Origin: Cerioporus squamosus
Taxonomy: Eukaryota > Basidiomycota > Agaricomycetes > Polyporales > Polyporaceae
Assembly (NCBI GenBank): GCA_022592435.1
Contig: JABYQS010000284.1
Location: forward strand, 1 to 36,153
DNA length: 36,153 nt
Reading direction: 5' to 3'
In this document: piece by piece, positions 1-8,992 of the stretch
Numbering within the stretch: the first letter of the stretch is position 1
Layout: each line of letters starts with the position of its first letter
The notes under the pieces: generated by a model
What the model was told of the DNA's origin: nothing
Seen by the model: the letters and a program-made list of their open reading frames with translations, nothing else
The model's database searches: none
Program-made: the position numbers and the translations under genes

Positions 1-1012
1 GATGCTCCTTGCCGTGAGTCTCCTCTGCCCCTCGAGTTCTCTTCGCGAGCTGACTTTGTTGGTAGGACTCGGAGGCGCGGATGGACCTCCTCCGGCAGCG
101 GGCGGGGCTGTCGGGCCGGGAGCGAAGGGCAAGAAGGTGCGGGAGCGCGACGGGGAGGATCTGGAGCGGGCTGTGGCAGGCGCGATGCTGCTGCAGCAGA
201 GGCCGCGAGTGCTGTTGCTGGCCCGTCGACTCTGACGTCCACGAGCGGGCACATCAACCTCTTCGAGGACCTCGAACGGGTGCGTGCTTCTGCCTGCCGC
301 GTGCGGGAGGGTGCTGACGCCGAGCAGCAAACGATGGTGCACATCCCCGTGTGCTCGACGCAGAAGGGCCTGCCGGCAGCGGCGGAGAGCGAGAAGGGCG
401 TCGCGCTTGCGCCGTCTGCGAAGGACCTGAACCCGTGGTACTCCGACACGGACCGCGAGCAGACTCTCAATGAGACAGATGAGGATAAGCGGTACGTCTC
501 AGCTGCTCTATCCTGCCCCTCCTCTCCCGTGTGCGATCCTGACTGTCGACGCCAGGATACGCGACCTCGCACGCAAGTCCGTCCACGACCCCCTCACGTC
601 CATCAACTCCCAGCTCGCATCCCGCGACCGCTCCGCCTCGTTCTCGTCATCATCATGCGGTCGCAGTCGGGGATCGGGACCCTCCAGATCTGCCCGCCCT
701 GCGGACACTGCGAATGCGCCCTTACGCCCTGAACCCCGCGCCCCGCCGCCACCGAGCACGGAACGCCTGGCCCGCGAGTCGGCAGAGCGCCAGCGCGCGC
801 TGGAGCTCATCCGGCGGAAGAAGCGCGAGATGGCGGGGAGCGAGACTCCGAGCACTGTCCGGGGCGGGTCTGGGGGTGGAGGGTACGGCTATGGGGACGT
901 GTTCAACCGGAGGGAGGTCGAGGAGGTGCATCAGCAGAGGGCGCGGAGGCGGGACTGGGACCACAGAGAGCGGGAGAGGGAGAGGGAGAGATTCGGTTCG
1001 CGGCGGTGGTGA
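1..1012 (+). pseudogene. LENG1-like CIR_N-domain protein gene, copy 1, 5'-incomplete and frameshifted
   Basis: Last 13 bases of exon 1 (1-13), intron 14-65, exon 2 66-279, a 48-bp intron 280-327, exon 3 328-491, intron 492-555 and exon 4 556-1012 ending in TGA. Exon boundaries match the intact copies at 8993 and 18098. Exon 2 is two bases shorter than in unit 2: one base is missing near 112-117 and one near 179-182, and the frame is not restored, so the product would be truncated. If the window is circular, the missing 5' part of exon 1 is 36036-36153, which itself lacks one base. The lesions lie next to the window edge and are single-base deletions, so they may be consensus errors. Exons 3 and 4 are otherwise open and like the other copies. 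Confidence 0.8.
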
Positions 1013-1171
1013 GTGTCGTTGCATTTCTCGCTGCAGGCACGGACGATTGGCGGATGCGGCTATCGGGTACGACGCGTGCGATTGGCAGGCATGCGGCCGC
1101 TCGGGGATCGCTGGGAGGAAGCTGCTCCGGGCGAAGCGAATACTTCCGTCCAGAGCACAAATCCTGACCTT

Positions 1172-1316
1172 AGGTGTTTTGTGGGTACATTTGGTGGGTG
1201 GGTGGCGTTCTCGGGTGTTCTGTGGGTATGTAGGGCAGATGCGGGTGTTCTCTGGGTACGTTCGGCCGGTGGGTGGGTGGATGTTCTCTGGGCGGGCTCT
1301 CTGGGAGTTTAGGGCG
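1172..1316 (+). repeat. G-rich minisatellite-like tract with G-quadruplex motif (unit 1)
   Basis: Degenerate repeats of a GGGTGTTCTSTGGGTA-like core alternate with GGTGGGTGGGTGG stretches on the + strand. At 1290-1314 four GGG runs are separated by loops of 1, 6 and 6 bases, which fits the canonical intramolecular G-quadruplex rule. The tract lies in the 3' flank of the LENG1-like gene, between two convergent genes. The rest of 1013-1807 holds no convincing ORF. Confidence 0.75.
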
Positions 1317-1807
1317 GATGTGTTGCACGCGCTCGACCCTCTTGACAGACAGACTTGGCTGTACAGGATCATGCTCGGGGTACGTCGTTCATATTCTACT
1401 ACTCATCCTACGTCTACAGGTCGTGCTCGACAGCTGGGAGGGCAGGAACTTGGAGAGACGGCGGGGAGAGCTGGGACAGGTGCACCGAAGGGATGGCGCC
1501 GAAACGGCAGTTCTTCGCTTCTTCGCATACTAACCGTGCCAGCTTAGCCACGTAGGGACGTCTGGAGCCGCCGGATGGCCGCATTCATGTACTTGCGGCA
1601 GAGAATATATGTGTTTCCGCCGATATCTTGCTAGTGTAACTTTATCGCAGCAGGCGAGACAACAAGGAGCTCAATTCGAATCACGCTCGGCACAGCATGC
1701 CAGCGCTCTCTATTCAACCACCACGATCTCAGGAACACAAACCCGGGAGCACTACGTACTCGACATGCCGAACACCAGGAGTCGCCACCGCGACACAAAG
1801 GACACCT

Positions 1808-2741
1808 TCAAGCCCTCATCTTCCGCTTCCACTTGCCAGTACCCTCCGCAGCAACTACCCACTCCTCGATAGGATCCGACTCGACCGCCTCCACCGGATC
1901 CCACGCGTTCTCGATTGGGTCGGACTCGTCCTCTCGCCCCTTGGGCACGTAGTACCGGTCGATCCTGTCGTGCGTCGGGACGGCCCTCTGACGCTTCACG
2001 GAAGGCTCGCCACGGTGCTTTGTCGGCGAGACCGCGATGAAGGGCGCAGTCGTGAGGCCACGGCGGCTGCCGCGGAGCATGCGGCTGCGCGACTTCTTCG
2101 TGTCCGAGCGCTGCATGCGCGAGAGCGCGTCCGGATGCGGCGCGTCTGCGATGGGCAGCTCGTAGCACGGCATGAGGGTGATGGGACGAAGGACGACCTC
2201 CTTCGGACGCGGTGTAGACATGTCCGGAGGGCGGGAGAAGTTAACCGGCGGGAGCTTGAAGTCGAAGTGGACGCCGTGCATGGACAACACCTCCAGCCGC
2301 TTGCCGGGGAAGACTCTGCGCGGGCAACGCTCCGCCCTGCGCTTGTCGTCGGTGGTCGCATCGGCAAAGTAGATCTCACCAGCCTCCCACTTCCTCTTCA
2401 GCTCCTTCACCTTCTCGATGGCGCCCACGTTGCTCGGGTGGGCAAAGACCCTCGTCGGCGGGAAGCCAACGATCTTGTGCCCGGCCCCGACCATCTTCGC
2501 ATATGTATCCTTTGTCCAGCCCACCCGGACGGCCGGGAGACCCTTGGTACGTGCAGCTAAGCACTCGGTGTCGTCAGCATACAAGCTCACACTTTCAGTC
2601 ACCTGGTAGTCTGCACGTACCTAGTGCGTTCTCAACGACTGCGGTCAGCTCACGTCGGGCTTGCTGGAGCTTCTGGTTTCCTGGGACCGTGTCTTCAGCA
2701 CCCGGCTGCACTAGTTGGAAACGGTCTCGGGGGAGCGGCAT
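1808..2741 (-). CDS. Uncharacterised basic protein, copy 1 (two exons, 289 aa)
   Basis: I do not recognise the family. Exon 1 is 2741-2621 (MPLPRDRFQLVQ start) and exon 2 is 2556-1808, joined across a 64-bp intron (GTACGT donor, GCTGAC branch-like site, TTAG acceptor) in phase 1. The start at 2741 is preferred over an ATG inside the intron because the upstream exon is open, joins in frame and recurs in all four units. The product has an N-terminal helical stretch (QQARRELTAVVENAL), a KVKELKRKWEAGE segment, a basic patch rich in K/R/S (KKSRSRMLRGSRRG), an acidic stretch near the C-terminus (DPIENAWDPVEAVESDPIEE) and a KWKRKMRA tail. No signal peptide or membrane segment is visible, and the basic patches could act as nuclear localisation signals (inference). 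The gene converges on the LENG1-like gene 795 bp away. Confidence 0.75.
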
Positions 2742-4121
2742 TGACGGTGTTCAAGAGGGGACAGCGGGCGGAGAGGCAGATGTGACGGTACAGACAGAGG
2801 GGAGAGACATGCACCAATGGCAAACATCAGGTTATGCAAGAGGTAAGTTATCTCTTGTTGACGCAGACCTGAACCCTTCGAAATAACTCCCGCCTCCAGG
2901 AGCCGGTGTCCGCTCTCGACTACCGGCGGCGATTGATTGCGCTTATGCCCGTTCCTGTTGCAGAGCGGTTAAGACCCAGCCAGGTACGTTCATGCTCAGA
3001 GTGTTCCGATCAGACGTCATGTCAAAATTCCTGTTCGGAGTTCTAACCATCCCGCTTACTTGTGCCTGTGTAGAGCCCGGAATGCAATCACTCTGCTCGT
3101 CTCTTGCATGCAACAAGGACTGCGGCGCTGCGACATGCGACCCCGAAGTCTCGCAGTCGAGTGAAGATGCTCAGACTGAGGACGGCCTAACTAGCCAGAC
3201 TTCAGGAGCACATGGTGACAAGAAGCAAGCGGTGGGCATGCAGCCGGAATGCCAGCGATGAGGATGGAGGGAAGACTGTTCAATTGAGACCATGGAAGGT
3301 ACGTATGTACTACACAAGTCGGACGCGGCTCAGAGTTCTGCTCCCATGAAACATCTCACGCTAATCCCCGTCAGTACCGCCTACCGCATCCTCCGCGAAT
3401 TTGAGAAGCTATTCGGCCGCCAATGACAGGCTTCCAGATTGATGAGGTGCGCACACACTCGGATACTTCGTACTCATATTCTCACTGTCTACAGCGGCTT
3501 GTATGTCCAGTGGCGGACGTCGCACGAGCGACTGGGCAGAAGCATCGATTGTCTCTGTTGCTGTAGCATATAGGTATGAACTTGTGTCTGCAAGATCTCA
3601 GGATGACCACTGATCCATAGACGTCTTGCCAGGGTTGGAATCATGATTCATTGCCCGTTCCGAACTGTCAAGATGGCTCCCGCCACTTCGCGCACTCTCA
3701 GCTTGGCCCGAGGCTCTCCCTGCCGACTCGGAACGGTCATGTTCGTGTAGACGGTCCCTTGTGTAGCGCTGTCCCCCTAGGTCGACCTGCGGGCCACCCA
3801 CTCCATGCAGATGGGAGTCACTGGCCACGGTTCGGAGTATGGCAACACCGACATGCGGACACTAGGACAACAATTCTGTTCAAGGTTCTGCGGCCATCAG
3901 TGCACAGCGAGAGTTCTTCGGACTCTCAGTCTAGGACCATGACAGCGGCCACTGGCAGTCCGAGTGTCGTCTGGTGCACTGTCCAGCATATGAGCTGACC
4001 TCATTTTCCAGGAGAGCTGCTTAGACTCATGCAGCCTTGTACGAACACATGCCGGCCCGTGCAAGACTCCGAGTCCCAGTCGGGAAGTTGAAAATTCCCG
4101 TCTGAACAGCCTGAGAATGTC

Positions 4122-4542
4122 GTGCACATCCCGCTCCTTCCATGCATAGGATGGCCAACCGTACAGCTCGAATATTCAGAGAGTTATGTGTACATAGTAG
4201 GACTTCTCCGAGACGGCCGCATGCTTACCCACGAACGTCATGGTGCCGGCGGGCTATTCGCACTCACCACTACCGCCAATACAACATTCCTTGACGCAGC
4301 GATGCTCTTCGGGCTTTTGTGCGAATGCAATATTCTCCGGCTCCATAGCAAGACATGGACCGTCGTCGGCGCATGTCCAGATTCCGCAGACTCCGTATGC
4401 ATGGAATGTCACCCGACTCGATGGTACTTACTATCCGGAGTCTGCCGCTGCATGCCAGTGCAGGTGCCCAGCCACGGTGACCTCGAGTTGTGCCGCAGGT
4501 ACCAAAGAGCCTGATCGGTACTCAATCCGAGTAGAAGGTTGA
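4122..4542 (+). pseudogene. Cysteine-rich ORF, split version (unit 1)
   Basis: Two overlapping frames (4122-4514 and 4240-4542) correspond to one continuous 141-codon ORF in units 3 and 4. The difference is an 8-bp deletion near the TTCCTTGACGCAG stretch here. The downstream frame holds a C-x3-C-x7-C-A-A-G-x6-Y pattern that loosely resembles the C-terminal half of a WSC carbohydrate-binding domain. That resemblance is weak and not a family assignment. The same split form is identical in unit 2. Confidence 0.3.
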
Positions 4543-5528
4543 TTGCAGTCGGACTCGGATGGACGTGGCACTCGACATCAAGTCCGGCAGAGACCCTGTG
4601 TTTCCGAGCACAGCGACTGCTCCTGTTGCTCGGATGCAGGCCTGGCCGGTTAGACAGGCTACGGCGTACGCGGCCTCAGCTCAGGTAAGTACCAGCTCAG
4701 GAGCGCACTGGCACTCGAAAGCGTCAGGAACACCCTCAGCATCCGGCCTCTCTGAGTGCCAAAATGGTCACTCCACCGCCACAAGCCGTCCGCAAAGCCC
4801 GACAACACCGCTCGGCCACGATGCCGGGCGGCGGGCGCACAAGATGCATATGCAGTCTCTGCAGACTGCAGCGTGAGCATCGTGCAGAGGCCGTGCATCG
4901 CATGAAGTGATTCGGGACCTCGAATGCAGGCTCCAAGGCAGCCGCAACAGCTCAATATCAAATCCGAAGGAGCACTCTTGTCGGGTGCATACAGGTTGTC
5001 GACACGACCTCCTCAACGCGTGTCTGCGGGGCTCACTGTCGTTCTTCATTCTGACGGCATGCAAGGGTCGTTGAAGCACACGCGGTTGCAGGCAACACGA
5101 ACATACGGGCGGAAATGACTGGTATTATCGTCGCCGGCCACACTGTCACTGTCATGGTGCAACTACTACGCTCACCGTCTACTTACTTATTCGATCTATT
5201 CGGCAGAACGCGCGCGTGTGTACGAGACGCCAAGCTCGCAAGGTTAAATGGCCACGCACGGTGCGTGCCATCGTCAACGCGGTACGCGGCGTCACAACGT
5301 CCAGGCTGAGCCGACGGTACGTCCAACCAGGTGGGTGCCCAACCATCCGTGCAGCCCGGCAGCCGGCAGCCCGCAATCGGCCGCAACCCGGGCTGATCAC
5401 TCGCGAGGTTGCACATCCAAGCAGCGAGCGTGCTGCCGGTGACATCGCCTGCGCAGAGAACGTGCGTGAGTCGGCGGACGTGGCTCTGGCGTCCGGGCGC
5501 GGGTCGGGTGTGCTCGGAGAGGAGAGGC

Positions 5529-5950
5529 TATAAGCTGGCTGGCGAGGTGAGCGACCGGCCACATCGCACTTCTCCCCTACCTTGCTCCGACCGCCCCTTC
5601 TGCTGCCCGCCTCGCTCACCTGTGGTAAGTCTCACATTGTTGCGCGTCACTTCTCACTGACAGCTCTTCGCAGGTTGCTGCGCTGCGTTCCCGTGCTCTG
5701 CGCGATGCTGAAGGGGACGTTGGGCTCCTGGGTAAGCACGTCTTCGCTCACCCGTGGTGTGTCTCACCTCCTTGTGCGTCTTCTCTCGCAGATTGCTCTT
5801 CGCAGGTTGTTGCGGTGCGCCCCTGCTCGCTGTGTGACGCTAGGGAGATCTGAGGGCAAGCATTGTCAGTACGCGTGCCCACAGACGAGAGGTACTGACG
5901 TAAACGTTGCAGGACTCGACCGGGCGGCCGTCGAACTGACTGCTCTCTAG
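5529..5950 (+). other. Possible spliced locus with TATA-like box and duplicated exon-intron module (unit 1)
   Basis: A TATAAG hexamer (5529-5534) is followed by a pyrimidine-rich stretch and then two related modules, 5612-5743 and 5744 to about 5870. Each has TCGCTCACCYGTGGT, an intron-like segment ending in a CAG, an exon-like core GCTCTTCGCAGGTTG and a GGGYAAGCAY donor-like end. A final intron-like piece ends GTTGCAG before a short exon ending in TAG at 5948-5950. Spliced, the two cores would give related peptides (ALRRLLRCVPVLCAM and IALRRLLRCAPARCV). In unit 1 the second donor is GCAAGC, where units 2-4 have GTAAGC. Function unknown; it may be noncoding. Confidence 0.3.
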
Positions 5951-7126
5951 GGTCGAGCTCGCTGGCGTCTCCGTAGCGTGCTGACTCGGAGAGTGGCGGG
6001 GCGTAATGCCGGAGAGTGTCGGCGGACGCGCTTTCGAGAGGAGAGCGCGGTAGGTCGGACATGGACTGCCGTGATGGGATTGTAGCCGGGGCGAGCATGC
6101 GAGCGAGGAGCGAAGGAAGGCGCGTAGAGGTACCTGTAGGCGCACATAGTGTAGCGGGCGCAGTGGGTCGTGACTGGCCGCGAAGTGTCGCGGCGCGGCG
6201 ACTCCGTGGGCTGGCAGGGTGCGGGCGGGCGGGCGAGGACGACGTGATGCAGAGAGGCCGCCAGAACGAAGCTGGCGGGTGCGGTACCGAGAGCCTGAGG
6301 TGAGAGGAGCTACGCGCGCGGAGCCGGAAGCGATGCGTGGACCCGAGGGATAGACTGTGCACAGTGAGCCACGGCGGAGATGGGAAGCAGACGAGGGGCA
6401 GAACGAGTCGGAGGTCGGTGCGTGCAGCGGGGTGGTGGGACAGGGTTGGGAGCCCGGAGGGGAGCACATAGTCGTATTAGAACTCACCTGTATGCGCGAG
6501 CAATCCTACTTGTGCGTCCAACCTCCGAGTCTCTGTCAGGACACCTCAGTCTTGGACGCTTGCACTCTGAGCGCTGCAGCGCGACGTACAGCTTGCCGGC
6601 GCATACAGTCGGGTGCGGGCAGGCTTGTATGCGCAAGAGACGGGGCAAGTCGTCAAGGCAGGAGACTGTGCGCGGGCACGCCGGCGAAGGCGGACGAGAG
6701 GACAGCGCACAGGCTGAGTATGAGAGCACCAGAGGGGAGCACCAGCAGCGGAGAGGCCGAGCTCAGAGGAGGTCGAGCGTGAGCCAGGTTGTGAGCGAGA
6801 CAGGCCGTGAGCAAGTGGGTGCGTGCAGGAGAGCGCAGCAGCAGTCTGGACGGGCGCACACAGCGAGAGGAGGGACGTGTGCGCCCACCGTGAGCCGCGA
6901 GGAGAAGGGATGGCCGGGGACCCGCACCAGGCAGCCGGCAACGAGCGAGTGCGCAAGATGTCATCGCCGGAAACGGCCGCGCGAGGGGAGGACAAGTCGT
7001 CCATCTCGTCGCAAGCCCGTCTCTCCTCCTCCCTCGCCCAAATAGCCTCGCCCCAGCGATGCCTCCCCCGCCTCCCCAGCTGCCCGCCTCCTGTCCCATC
7101 CTCTCCACCGCCTGCGCCGTCAAGTA
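5951..7126 (+). promoter_or_regulatory. Cyclophilin 5' flanking region (unit 1)
   Basis: About 1.2 kb of GC-rich sequence without a gene I can support. Long open frames on - here are rich in R, S and P and are not kept between units, so I treat them as chance ORFs. The last 90 bases before the cyclophilin ATG are strongly pyrimidine-rich, as is common just upstream of expressed fungal genes, and contain the uORF at 7059-7127. Confidence 0.45.
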
Positions 7127-7127
7127 A
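7059..7127 (+). promoter_or_regulatory. 22-codon uORF overlapping the cyclophilin start (TAATG), unit 1
   Basis: ATG at 7059 opens a 22-codon proline-rich frame (MPPPPPQLPASCP...) ending in TAA at 7125-7127. The last A of the stop is the first A of the cyclophilin ATG. The same arrangement and peptide occur in all four units. A stop overlapping a start suggests termination-dependent reinitiation or leaky scanning; this is inference from layout only. Confidence 0.55.
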
Positions 7128-7983
7128 TGGCTTCCCAGGACCTCGCCCGCGCTAGAGCTCGCTCTGCATCGGGCCCCGATGTCTTTGTATGTCTCTGTCC
7201 TCTGTCTCTCTGCTTGTGCTTGCTGACGGTGCTGCTGCAGTTCGACATCGAGATCGACGGTATGCCCACCGGTCGCATCGTCTTTCGCCTCTTCGACGCC
7301 GTATGCCCCATTACCGCACGCAACTTCCGCGAGCTCGCGACTGGCGAGAACGGCTACGGCTACTCGCAGTCGTATATCCACCGCGTCGTTCCCCAGGTGC
7401 GCTCGCCCCCTTGTCCGCATCTGATCCCAGGCTTACCATCTTCCTCCTACTGCTACCGTACCATCACCGCAGTTCCACATACAGGGCGGAGACATCGTCG
7501 AGGGAAACGGCACAACCGGGCGGTCCATCTACGGCCCCACATTCCCTGGTGCGTATCCTCTTCCGCAGTGCGCATCCCCTCAAGCGGCCGCTCATACGCC
7601 CTCTGTCAACTGCACTGCATCGCACCTCACTCCGACTGCGCTGCTGCAGATGAGAACTTCCGCATACCGCACGACCGCCCCGGCCTCCTCTCCATGGCCA
7701 ATCGCGGCCCGCACACCAACTCCTCACAGGTGCGTCCCGCTTCCCTTCTCGCGTCCCTCCCTGCTCCCACTCGTTTCTGCGTTCCCGGTCGACGTCGCGC
7801 TGACCGCACCCGCAGTTCTTCATCACGACCGTCCCCGCACCGTGGTGCGACATGCGGAACGTCGTCTTTGGCGAGGTCGTCCGTGGGATGGACGTCGTCC
7901 GCCGCATCGAGTCCTACGCGTCGGATCACATCCTCTACAAGCCGTCCGTCGACATCCTCATCGCGCGCTGCGGCACCGTATGA
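7127..7983 (+). CDS. Cyclophilin-type peptidyl-prolyl cis-trans isomerase, copy 1 (5 exons, 179 aa)
   Basis: Exons 7127-7186, 7241-7396, 7473-7548, 7650-7729 and 7816-7983, all with GT-AG introns of 54-101 bp. The spliced product is a single-domain cyclophilin of the CypA type with a 20-residue N-terminal lead. Conserved blocks are [41 protein letters not shown] and SQFFITT. Human CypA active-site residues R55, F60, Q63, F113 and W121 correspond to R68, F73, Q76, F126 and W134. The H126 position is N139 and the A103 gatekeeper position is R116, so activity or substrate choice may be altered. There is no signal peptide, so it is probably cytosolic or nuclear. The start is supported by the continuous VFFDI motif across intron 1. 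Confidence 0.93.
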
Positions 7984-8267
7984 CCCCGCCCACGCTCGGA
8001 CGCGCCCGTTTCCTCGTCATCTATCGTCTGAATATCTCTTCGACATGCATTGTATCATATCGCATACCGCACACGTCTCTCTTGCCTATCATCTTTCGTT
8101 CGACCCTCCCTCGGGCTTCTATCCACGACATGCTTGCCTTTCCTGCTCCCTGCTCGTCTCCACTCTCACCTCCGAGTTTCACGTTTCACCTGCTGCACCC
8201 GCACTGCACTCTTCCCCGTGCGCACGTAGACACCCAAAACTCCCGTGTCCAAATGTACTTGTAGCTA

Positions 8268-8285
8268 ATTGCCTGCTCGGGCAAT
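8268..8285 (+). other. Small hairpin in the cyclophilin 3' flank (unit 1)
   Basis: ATTGCC and GGCAAT arms flank a 6-base loop. The arms are the same in all four units while the loop differs (TGCTCG in units 1 and 4, CCTCC in 2 and 3). Role unknown; possibly part of 3'-end formation. Confidence 0.3.
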
Positions 8286-8423
8286 AATCATTGAGAACCA
8301 CGCACCGTGCGCTCATCTTCCCTCTGTCCATCGACGTTACCTTGCTGCGTCGAGCAATACAAACTGCGTCCGCCTCTCGAAGCACTGCGGTCCTGGCTTG
8401 GCGCGTTTTCGCTACTCGCGCTC

Positions 8424-8564
8424 GTATGTTTTCTATCTGAGATCTGTGGTGCGAGAAAAGCGTGCGAGTGCGAGCATGGCATTGTACCCCTTGCCGCAAG
8501 TGTTGGTACAGACCCCGGCCATCGCACGCTTGGCGGCGCATTTCGTATGTCTTCTATCTGAGAT
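8424..8564 (+). repeat. Paired direct repeat GTATGTYTTCTATCTGAGAT (unit 1)
   Basis: Two copies, 8424-8443 and 8545-8564, 121 bases apart, each preceded by a GCTTGGCG-containing stretch, so the pair looks like an old tandem duplication. Both copies persist in all four units. Possible transcription factor site or noncoding RNA element; no family recognised. Confidence 0.6.
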
Positions 8565-8593
8565 TTATCCGAGGACCCTGCGCGTGCGCGGAA

Positions 8594-8608
8594 CAAGTAC
8601 AGTACTTG
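8594..8608. promoter_or_regulatory. Perfect inverted repeat CAAGTACAGTACTTG (unit 1)
   Basis: Seven-base arms around a single central base, about 390 bp upstream of the LENG1-like start. Present in units 1, 2 and 4, half lost in unit 3. Could bind a dimeric regulator; not shown. Confidence 0.45.
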
Positions 8609-8992
8609 ACAGGCACGGTGCACGCTATACCGTCGACCGACGCGGACGAACCCGGGGATGTCGGGCTTAGCCATGAGCTTCGAGGTGGACACCGGATGGG
8701 CTCTGACGTCTCTACTTGCCCCCATGCCGGCCAGAACACTCCTTCGTCAGTCTCAGTCTGCTGCAGCTCAGTACCGAGGATCATCGATCAGGTCGATGGA
8801 CTCCGTCCTGAACGGAGGACCACCGAGTATGGAAAGCGAAACGCCCGGCTCGCGTGGAGATCGCGTGGGCGAGCGCACATGCGTCGAACGCTCTTGGACT
8901 CGTACCTCACGCTTACCGTCCTGCTTGCTGCTTGCTAGCTTCCCTAGGCACATCCACACAGCGCAAGCGCGGCCAAGCACACATAGCGGACG

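Larger units (their letters stand above)
2742..5950. other. Gene-poor middle region with exon-like fragments (unit 1)
   Basis: No intact gene can be supported here. On + there are plausible splice signals: GTAAGT near 2841, GTACGT near 2984 with a CTAAC branch and GTGTAG acceptor, and GTACGT near 3299. Short open stretches include a peptide beginning EPVSALDYRRRLIA at about 2902-2983 and YRILREFEKLFGRQ at about 3380-3423, the latter ending in a stop. Frames around 3150-3300 are not kept between units 1 and 2, which argues for a relic or noncoding transcript rather than a working gene. The segment 3015-3600 is absent from units 3 and 4. Sub-features near 4122-4542 and 5529-5950 are listed separately. 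Confidence 0.5.
7984..8992. promoter_or_regulatory. Spacer between cyclophilin and the next LENG1-like gene (unit 1)
   Basis: About 1 kb with the cyclophilin 3' flank and the LENG1-like promoter region. It holds a small hairpin (8268-8285, ATTGCC/GGCAAT arms), a pair of near-identical 20-base motifs (GTATGTYTTCTATCTGAGAT, starting at 8424 and 8545) and a 15-base perfect inverted repeat at 8594-8608. No supported ORF. Confidence 0.5.

Noticed and set aside
1300..1316. Telomere-like TTTAGGG
   Set aside because: A single occurrence inside the G-rich tract, not a tandem array.
5748..6467. Minus-strand frame of 239 codons in the cyclophilin 5' flank
   Set aside because: Length and frame change between units, composition is low complexity (S, P, R), and no family is recognised.
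7127..8287. Long + frame of 386 codons through the cyclophilin gene
   Set aside because: It reads through introns; only short parts match cyclophilin, and the spliced 5-exon model restores the whole domain.
8552..8584. U4 snRNA-like stretch (GATTTATCCGAGG)
   Set aside because: Only in unit 1; other units have GATTCCTCCGAGG or similar, and no further U4 features surround it.
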